Of a stretch of DNA of 11,180 nucleotides, positions 6,711 to 11,180 are shown piece after piece (the stretch's first letter is position 1; each line of letters starts with the position of its first letter). Under the pieces are notes generated by a model. The model made no database searches. It was not told where the DNA came from and saw nothing but the letters and a program-made list of their open reading frames with translations. A program made the translations under genes and the position numbers. Source of the DNA: DASTDH01 sp041167675 (GTDB lineage Bacteria > Verrucomicrobiota > Verrucomicrobiia > Chthoniobacterales > JAFAMB01). The DNA is taken from NCBI GenBank assembly GCA_041167675.1, contig JBEEIB010000366.1:1-11180 (forward strand), in the 5' to 3' direction.

Positions 6711-6825
6711 TTCGCGAACCACGCGGTGGCGACTGCGCTTAATGTTGAGTTTCGCTTGATTGCTTGCGGATCAGTATTCTCGACCCGGTACACGTTTTGA
6801 CTTCGGTAGGACAGTCGCCGCTACC
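6711..6825. repeat. Dispersed intergenic element, copy B
   Basis: Second copy of the element at 255-368, in the same orientation and nearly the same length (115 bp). It starts with TTCGCGAACC (6711-6720), has GGCGACTGCGCT from 6728 and ends with GGACAGTCGCCGCTACC (6809-6825). The end plus its flank, TCGCCGCTACCAAAGA (6815-6830), recurs identically at 501-516 as a partial copy. The GGCGACTG and CAGTCGCC ends are inverted to each other, 92 bp end to end compared with 91 bp in copy A. Confidence 0.6.
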
Positions 6826-6844
6826 AAAGACCGTTTCGGCATTG

Positions 6845-6880
6845 TCGGCGATGTCGGCGTGTTGGCGTTACCGGCGCTCC
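6845..6880. repeat. Short TCGGCG-type run at the end of the methyltransferase gene
   Basis: TCGGCGATG, TCGGCGTG, TTGGCGTTA and CCGGCGCTCC follow one another and end at the first base of the rlmI-type gene's stop codon (TAG at 6880-6882, complement). It is a degenerate relative of the array at 6639-6690 on the other side of element copy B. Confidence 0.5.
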
Positions 6881-8049
6881 TATCTTCCGGGCATACGCTG
6901 AAAAATGAAGCCCTTCAGATACTCTGTTTCCGGCAGATGCGGTAGGATCGGGTGATCCAAAGGTTGGCCGAGTGATTTTATCATTCGTAAATGCCGTTTG
7001 GCATCAATGCTCGCTTCGACCACAACTTCGATCAGCATCTGTCGCGATACATGATGGGAACAGGAAAAAGTGACAAGCAACCCTTCATCCGAAAGGAGCT
7101 GAAGGGCGCGGAGATGAATTTCTTTGTAACCGCGCCAAGCGCTGTTCAGAGACTCGCGCGACTTCGCAAATGATGGAGGATCAAGCACGATCAGATCGTA
7201 CTGCGCTGCCTGCCCGATCTGTGCGGTGAGAAAATCAAAAACGTTGTCGTTTCGTGCATCAATTTGAACGCCGTTCAATTGAGCATTTTGCTCGATCGCC
7301 CGGGTGAGAGCCTCGTTGCTCTCCACAGCGGTCAGACTAGCCGCACCGCCTCGGGCGCACGCGAGGGCAAATGCGCCCTGGTTAGAAAAACAATCAAGTA
7401 CCCGCTTGCCTCCCGCTAGTCGAGCGACCTCAGCATAGTTGTCGATCTGATCCAGGTAGAAACCGGTCTTTTGTCCACTCTGCAGATCGATTTGAAAACT
7501 CGACCCGGCGACATCGATTTGCAAAACCTCGGGAATCTGGCCGAAGAGTAAGCCGGCAACCAAAGGAAGTCCCTCCGCTTTGCGTACCGGTACATCATTG
7601 CGCTCGACAATCGAGGCCGGCGAGAATAGCTGCTGGAGCGCCTCGACGATCAGGTTTTTGCGCTGGTCCATGGCTAGGGTCAATGTCTGCACGACGAGGT
7701 GCGACCCATACCGGTCGACTATCAAGCCTGGAAGTCCGTCGCTTTCACTCCAGACCAATCGGCCAGGATTCCGGTCATTCAGCCATTTCCTGCGAAAAGT
7801 CCCGGCTTGTTCAAAACGCCGGAGAAAGAAATCGCGATCGAGATCCTGGCGTTGCCGGGAAAATCGCCGGGCCACGATTTGAGACCGAGGATTATAGATT
7901 GCACTACCCAATAGCCGATCCCGACCGTCTTTGATTGAAATCACGTCCCCGGGCTCCGGGTCACCAAAAGTTTTCAGTATCTCGGTTTGGTAAATCCAAT
8001 CGTGACCGTGAAAGATCCGTGATCTCGGTCGAACAACAATTCCCGCCAT
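6880..8049 (-). CDS. rlmI: Class I SAM-dependent rRNA methyltransferase, RlmI type (23S rRNA m5C)
   Basis: Probable 23S rRNA 5-methylcytosine methyltransferase; E. coli RlmI modifies C1962. The 389-residue product is close to the usual 396. The N-terminal part (1-75) looks like the PUA RNA-binding domain (GHDWIYQTEI, PGDVISIKD). The middle has GQKTGFYLDQ (192-201), the SAM-binding motif VLDCFSNQGAFALACARGGA (217-236), the acidic ribose-contact segment AVESN, LDPPSFAKS (289-297), and the catalytic cysteine in FSCSHHV (Cys330). The ATG at 8049 has no clear ribosome binding site. It follows kamA on the same strand after a 131-bp repeat-bearing gap, so co-transcription is uncertain. The exact target base is inferred from the family. 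Confidence 0.92.
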   Translation of the reverse strand: MAGIVVRPRSRIFHGHDWIYQTEILKTFGDPEPGDVISIKDGRDRLLGSAIYNPRSQIVARRFSRQRQDLDRDFFLRRFEQAGTFRRKWLNDRNPGRLVWSESDGLPGLIVDRYGSHLVVQTLTLAMDQRKNLIVEALQQLFSPASIVERNDVPVRKAEGLPLVAGLLFGQIPEVLQIDVAGSSFQIDLQSGQKTGFYLDQIDNYAEVARLAGGKRVLDCFSNQGAFALACARGGAASLTAVESNEALTRAIEQNAQLNGVQIDARNDNVFDFLTAQIGQAAQYDLIVLDPPSFAKSRESLNSAWRGYKEIHLRALQLLSDEGLLVTFSCSHHVSRQMLIEVVVEASIDAKRHLRMIKSLGQPLDHPILPHLPETEYLKGFIFQRMPGR

Positions 8050-8091
8050 TTAAGTAAGTTAGCCCGGATCGGGTAGTGAATGCAAAATACG

Positions 8092-8171
8092 GCGTCCGCG
8101 GACGCGCAGGAGCGCATCCCTACCGAAAAACTCATGGACGCGCCGGAGCGCGTCTCTACCGAAAACCCGCG
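8092..8171. repeat. 14-bp perfect palindrome followed by two 36-bp tandem units
   Basis: GCGTCCGCGGACGC (8092-8105) is a perfect palindrome. It overlaps the first of two 36-bp direct units: 8100-8135 and 8136-8171. Both start GGACGCGC(A/C)GGAGCGC and run through TACCGAAAA; about 28 of the first 31 positions agree. The array sits between kamA and the rRNA methyltransferase. It could form a hairpin in the transcript, but it has no T-run for a classical terminator. Confidence 0.65.
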
Positions 8172-8180
8172 CCCTCCCAA

Positions 8181-9374
8181 TTAGGAGAAGAGGAATTCGT
8201 CGACCGGTTCGTGGCGAAACGAAGTCGCCGGTTGGCCCTGCTCCGGATACTCGAAGATTTTTCCTTCATAGTTCCGAATCACGATTTTTTCCTGATCGTG
8301 AAACAAAACGTACCCGGGATTAATCGGCACCTTGCCTCCACCGCCGGGAGCATCGATCACAAATTGAGGAATGGCATACCCAGAGGTATGGCCGCGGAGT
8401 CCTTCAATAATCTCGATGCCTTTCGCGACCGAAGTACGCAAGTGAGCGGATCCATGGATCAGGTCGCACTGGTAGAGATAATACGGTCGAACCCGGCAAC
8501 GCAGAAGCTTGTGGACTAATGTCCGCATCACTTCGACATCGTCGTTTACTCCTCTGAGCAAAACGCTTTGGTTGCCTAGAGGAATGCCATGATTCGCCAA
8601 ACGCTCGAGTCCAGCTTTGACTTCAAGAGTTAATTCGCGCGGATGATTGACGTGCACACTCATCCAAAGAGGATGAAATTGCTGAAGCATCTGACAGAGT
8701 TCGGGCGTAATCCGTTGAGGCAAAAAGATCGGTACGCGCGTACCGATCCGCAAAAATTCTATGTGCGGAATCGCACGAAGGCGCTGCAAAATTCCTTTCA
8801 GTTTGTCGTCGGAAAACAGGAGGGCATCTCCGCCGGAGAGCAGGACATCGCGCACCTCGGTATGGGCCTCTAAATAACGGTAGACCTCCTCAAAGTCGGT
8901 ATGAAGCTCTTGTTCTCCCACACCGCTGACGACCCGGCTTCTCGTGCAGTAACGGCAATAGGAGGCACATCGATCAGTCACCAGAAACAGAACTCGGTCC
9001 GGATAGCGGTGCACCAATCCTGGTACCGGCATATTGCTATCTTCGCCGCAGGGGTCAGCCATTTCGAGCGGAGACGAAACGGATTCCTCGATCCGCGGGA
9101 TCATTTGCCGTCGGATGGGGCAATCCGGGTCGGCGGGATCGATGAGATTGAAGAAGTGAGGGGTTACCGCGAGAGCAAGTTTGTTCCCGGAGAAAAGCAC
9201 ACCGGCCCGCTCTTCGCTGGCGAGATCGATTTTGCCGGCTAGCTGGTCGAGAGTCGTGACCCGATTTTTGAGTTGCCATTTCCAGTCGTTCCAGAGATTT
9301 GGATCGACCTCGGGCCAGTGACCTGGCGCGTGGGAGACAAACCGCTTGTCAGCGGTTTCAGCTAAATGATACAT
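8181..9374 (-). CDS. kamA: KamA-family radical-SAM aminomutase (lysine 2,3-aminomutase)
   Basis: Predicted PLP- and [4Fe-4S]/SAM-dependent enzyme converting L-lysine to beta-lysine. The 397-residue product has the radical-SAM cluster motif CASYCRYC with Cys136, Cys140 and Cys143, followed by TRSR. The PLP-binding lysine is Lys348 in APGGGGKVP. Asp304 in YLYQCDLIHG and Asp341 in VIDAPGG stand 37 residues apart, just as Asp293 and Asp330 do in the Clostridium subterminale enzyme, where they bind the substrate's side-chain amino group. This supports lysine as substrate, though family members with other roles (the EF-P modifying EpmB, glutamate 2,3-aminomutase) share the fold. No beta-lysine acetyltransferase, EpmA or EF-P gene is in the window. 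The ATG at 9374 lacks a clear ribosome binding site and has a short predicted leader. Confidence 0.9.
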   Translation of the reverse strand: MYHLAETADKRFVSHAPGHWPEVDPNLWNDWKWQLKNRVTTLDQLAGKIDLASEERAGVLFSGNKLALAVTPHFFNLIDPADPDCPIRRQMIPRIEESVSSPLEMADPCGEDSNMPVPGLVHRYPDRVLFLVTDRCASYCRYCTRSRVVSGVGEQELHTDFEEVYRYLEAHTEVRDVLLSGGDALLFSDDKLKGILQRLRAIPHIEFLRIGTRVPIFLPQRITPELCQMLQQFHPLWMSVHVNHPRELTLEVKAGLERLANHGIPLGNQSVLLRGVNDDVEVMRTLVHKLLRCRVRPYYLYQCDLIHGSAHLRTSVAKGIEIIEGLRGHTSGYAIPQFVIDAPGGGGKVPINPGYVLFHDQEKIVIRNYEGKIFEYPEQGQPATSFRHEPVDEFLFS

Positions 9375-9395
9375 GATTTGTTGACTAGTTGGTAC

Positions 9396-9423
9396 ATTTT
9401 AAGTGGCCGAGGGGGGTTGTCAA
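9396..9423 (-). promoter_or_regulatory. Sigma-70 type promoter for kamA
   Basis: On the complement, TTGACA (9418-9423) is a perfect -35 element and TAAAAT (9396-9401) a 5/6 -10 element, with a 16-bp spacer that carries a C6 run. Transcription would start near 9389, leaving a leader of only about 15 nt before the kamA ATG at 9374, in keeping with the missing ribosome binding site. Confidence 0.55.
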
Positions 9424-9544
9424 TTAGCCGGAAAGTTTCTCCTTGTTTCGCAAGCAAATCGCCTTATCTCGTATCGGACTCGCTAAACGATCGGCACGAG
9501 CGGGACCGATGGATTTGCGAAAACGCATTGGGTAAGATTTGAAT

Positions 9545-10972
9545 ATGAGGATCGTCGTTGTACGCGCTCTGTTGCTCTCGTTGAGCGGATTGTCCGCCGT
9601 TGTCCCGGTGGCCGGGCAGACTAGCGGCGCAAATGCGGGAAAAGATCTCGTCCATCAGCTCAACGAAGCGTTCGAACAAGTTTACGACCGGGTATCACCC
9701 ACCGTGGTGGTCATCGACGTGGCGAAGAGTGCGCAAGCCAATAACGGGAACAACCCGTTCGAGGGCTTTGACTTTTTCTTTAAGACTCCGAAGGGAGACG
9801 AAGGGAGCGAACAACCGGATCAAAGCGAAGGTTCGGGATTCGTGATCCGATCCGACGGATATGTTCTCACGAATAATCATGTCATCGATGGGGCCGACCG
9901 GATCCAGGTGAAATTCAAGGATGGACGCGTGCTCACGGCAAAGGTGGTTGGCTCCGACGATCGAACGGATATCGCGGTCATCAAGGTTGAAGCCAGCAAT
10001 TTGCCAGTTGTAGAACTTGGGAATAGTGACGAGGTCAAAGTCGGGCAACTGGTTTGTGCAATTGGTGCGCCCTACAAGTTCGAGTACACGTTCACGACTG
10101 GAGTGGTCAGCGCGAAGGGCAGGAACGAGCTTTTGGCCGACAAGTACGAGGATTACATCCAAACGGACGCAGCGATCAATCCTGGCAATAGCGGAGGTCC
10201 ACTTTGCGATATCGACTCCAAAGTGATCGGCATGAATACGCTGATCCACGGTCTAAATCGTGGGCTCGGTTTTGCGATCTCGAGCAATCTGGCCAAGCAG
10301 GTCAGCGACCAACTAATCAACAATGGGCGGATCGTCCGTCCATGGCTCGGTATCATTATCGAATCGCTCACCGAGCAAAATCGAGGAGATCTGTTCAAAG
10401 GAGTGGACAAAGGAGTCGTTGTTCGGACAATTCAAGCCGATACTCCGGCCGCGAAAAGCGATCTACGACCGGCTGACGTCATCACCGAAGTTGATGGAGT
10501 GTCCGTGGCTTCAGCGAGAGAACTCCAGTATGAAATCTTAAAGAAGAAGGTAGGTGACCAGGTAAATCTTGGAATCTGGCGGAGCGGCAAGAAGCTTACT
10601 CTTGCGGTAAAAACGGAAGAGCTTCCGGCAGAAACTGGGCAGGCCTCCGCCCCGCCGGCGGCGACGCCGCCACCGCAAAGCAGCAACACTAACTTTGGAG
10701 TCGAAGTACAGGATCTGACCCCAGATTTGCAGCGAGAACTGGCATTGAAATCCGATACTGGGGTTGTGGTGACAGATGTGGCCCCTAACAGCCCGGCGGC
10801 GGTGGCTGACATACAACCGGGAGACGTGATAACGGAGGTGGGTCGAACCGCTGTACTTAATCTCGACGCGTTTCAGAAAGCTTTGTCAGAGCAAAAAGGA
10901 AAAACGAGCCTGCTTCTTTTGCTGGACCGCAAAGGAGTAAAGACGTATTCTATTGTTAAGACTGGTAAGTAA
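9545..10972 (+). CDS. HtrA/Deg-type periplasmic serine protease with two PDZ domains
   Basis: Predicted exported, trypsin-like quality-control protease of the DegP/DegQ/DegS (Do) family acting on misfolded envelope proteins. The 475-residue product begins with a signal peptide (hydrophobic core about 4-21, likely cleavage after VAG around 24). The protease domain has the triad His112 (TNNHVID), Asp142 (DRTDIAV) and Ser216 (PGNSGGP). PDZ1 spans about 267-357 (RPWLGI to VKTEE), then a Pro/Ala/Ser linker (360-383), then PDZ2 about 384-472. Two PDZ domains fit DegP/DegQ better than single-PDZ DegS. The N-terminal loop with NPFEGFDFFF is short compared with the DegP LA loop, as in DegQ-like members. 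An in-frame TTG at 9539 could be an alternative start, 2 codons earlier. It is transcribed divergently from kamA and alone. Confidence 0.95.
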   Translation: MRIVVVRALLLSLSGLSAVVPVAGQTSGANAGKDLVHQLNEAFEQVYDRVSPTVVVIDVAKSAQANNGNNPFEGFDFFFKTPKGDEGSEQPDQSEGSGFVIRSDGYVLTNNHVIDGADRIQVKFKDGRVLTAKVVGSDDRTDIAVIKVEASNLPVVELGNSDEVKVGQLVCAIGAPYKFEYTFTTGVVSAKGRNELLADKYEDYIQTDAAINPGNSGGPLCDIDSKVIGMNTLIHGLNRGLGFAISSNLAKQVSDQLINNGRIVRPWLGIIIESLTEQNRGDLFKGVDKGVVVRTIQADTPAAKSDLRPADVITEVDGVSVASARELQYEILKKKVGDQVNLGIWRSGKKLTLAVKTEELPAETGQASAPPAATPPPQSSNTNFGVEVQDLTPDLQRELALKSDTGVVVTDVAPNSPAAVADIQPGDVITEVGRTAVLNLDAFQKALSEQKGKTSLLLLLDRKGVKTYSIVKTGK

Positions 10973-11046
10973 TCAGTTCCCCCAATCTCTCCTTATACGG
11001 GCGGCCGAAGCCATGACCGGGGCGCACATTCCTCACTAGAGGCGGA

Positions 11047-11180
11047 TCACTTCAGACCCTTGGCTATCTGGTCTATAATGTGCCCCACTCCGACGCATTG
11101 ACGCTCGGCTTCATCCCGTAGCTTCCGCGCCGTAACAGGGTCAACGCGGGTCGAGAGTATTTCCCTCTTACCCGTAGGCC
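11047..11180 (-). CDS. C-terminal part of a small protein, possibly ribbon-helix-helix (partial)
   Basis: An open frame enters from the right edge and stops at TGA (11047-11049), showing 43 residues: a strand-like KREILSTRVDP followed by a charged helix (VTARKLRDEAERQ) and a second amphipathic helix (VGHIIDQIAKGLK). This strand-helix-helix order with TRVD before the first helix resembles ribbon-helix-helix DNA-binding proteins such as antitoxins or plasmid-type repressors. The N-terminus lies outside the window, so the length and start are unknown. It converges with the HtrA gene, 74 bp away, with no clear terminator in between. The match is by pattern only. Confidence 0.5.
   Translation of the reverse strand, partial: PTGKREILSTRVDPVTARKLRDEAERQCVGVGHIIDQIAKGLK

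Larger units (their letters stand above)
6500..6879. other. Intergenic region with tandem and dispersed repeats
   Basis: About 380 bp without a credible gene between the coiled-coil gene and the rRNA methyltransferase. It holds a short duplicated phrase (ATAGCCAATAGCCAA around 6565-6580), a TCGGCG-based tandem array (6639-6690), the second copy of the dispersed element (6711-6825), and a further TCGGCG run reaching the stop codon of the methyltransferase. Reading frames here are short and repetitive. The promoter of the coiled-coil pair should lie in 6500-6600, but I see no strong match. Confidence 0.6.

Noticed and set aside
8100..8171. CRISPR-like direct repeats
   Set aside because: Only two directly abutting units with no spacers and no cas genes.
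8076..8519. 147-codon plus-strand frame
   Set aside because: It runs through the tandem repeat units and then antisense to kamA, whose protein is clearly real.
9417..9445. Sigma-70 promoter for the HtrA gene based on TTGTCA at 9417-9422
   Set aside because: No acceptable -10 element at 16-18 bp downstream.

Overview
The window reads as a chromosomal stretch of a Gram-negative bacterium. The best guess is Verrucomicrobiota, close to the soil Chthoniobacterales/Udaeobacter group. This rests on moderate GC, housekeeping genes separated by intergenic DNA full of short degenerate repeats, and gene content (GatCA, KamA-type aminomutase, a P-II protein, a two-PDZ HtrA). The lineage is an inference; there is no rRNA in the window. 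No phage, IS transposase, CRISPR array, tRNA or rRNA gene was seen.

Layout. 1-613: no credible gene, several inverted and dispersed repeats. 614-1367 (+): a P-II nitrogen regulator followed 16 bp later by a small DUF6941-like protein. 1465-3423 (+): acetyl-CoA synthetase. 3430-3499: a heptamer repeat array between convergent genes. 3498-5238 (-): gatC-gatA, two subunits of the tRNA amidotransferase; gatB is not here. 5239-5501: a strongly self-complementary block (nested palindromes), a candidate structured RNA or mobile palindromic repeat. 5502-6499 (-): two translationally coupled, unrecognised coiled-coil proteins, each ending in one membrane helix. 6500-6879: intergenic repeats, including a second copy of an element seen near the left edge. 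6880-8049 (-): RlmI-type 23S rRNA m5C methyltransferase. 8050-8180: two 36-bp tandem units and a 14-bp perfect palindrome. 8181-9374 (-): KamA-family radical-SAM aminomutase with a good sigma-70 type promoter. 9545-10972 (+): exported HtrA/Deg serine protease with two PDZ domains. 11047-11180 (-): the C-terminal end of a gene that enters from the right, possibly ribbon-helix-helix-like.

The genes do not form one pathway. They cover nitrogen sensing, acetate activation, tRNA charging, rRNA modification, lysine isomerisation and envelope proteostasis. The least explained content is (a) the intergenic repeat families, several of which share a CTACC(G/A)AAA-like end, and (b) the coiled-coil membrane pair. 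I do not see a clear new multi-gene defence or metabolic system.
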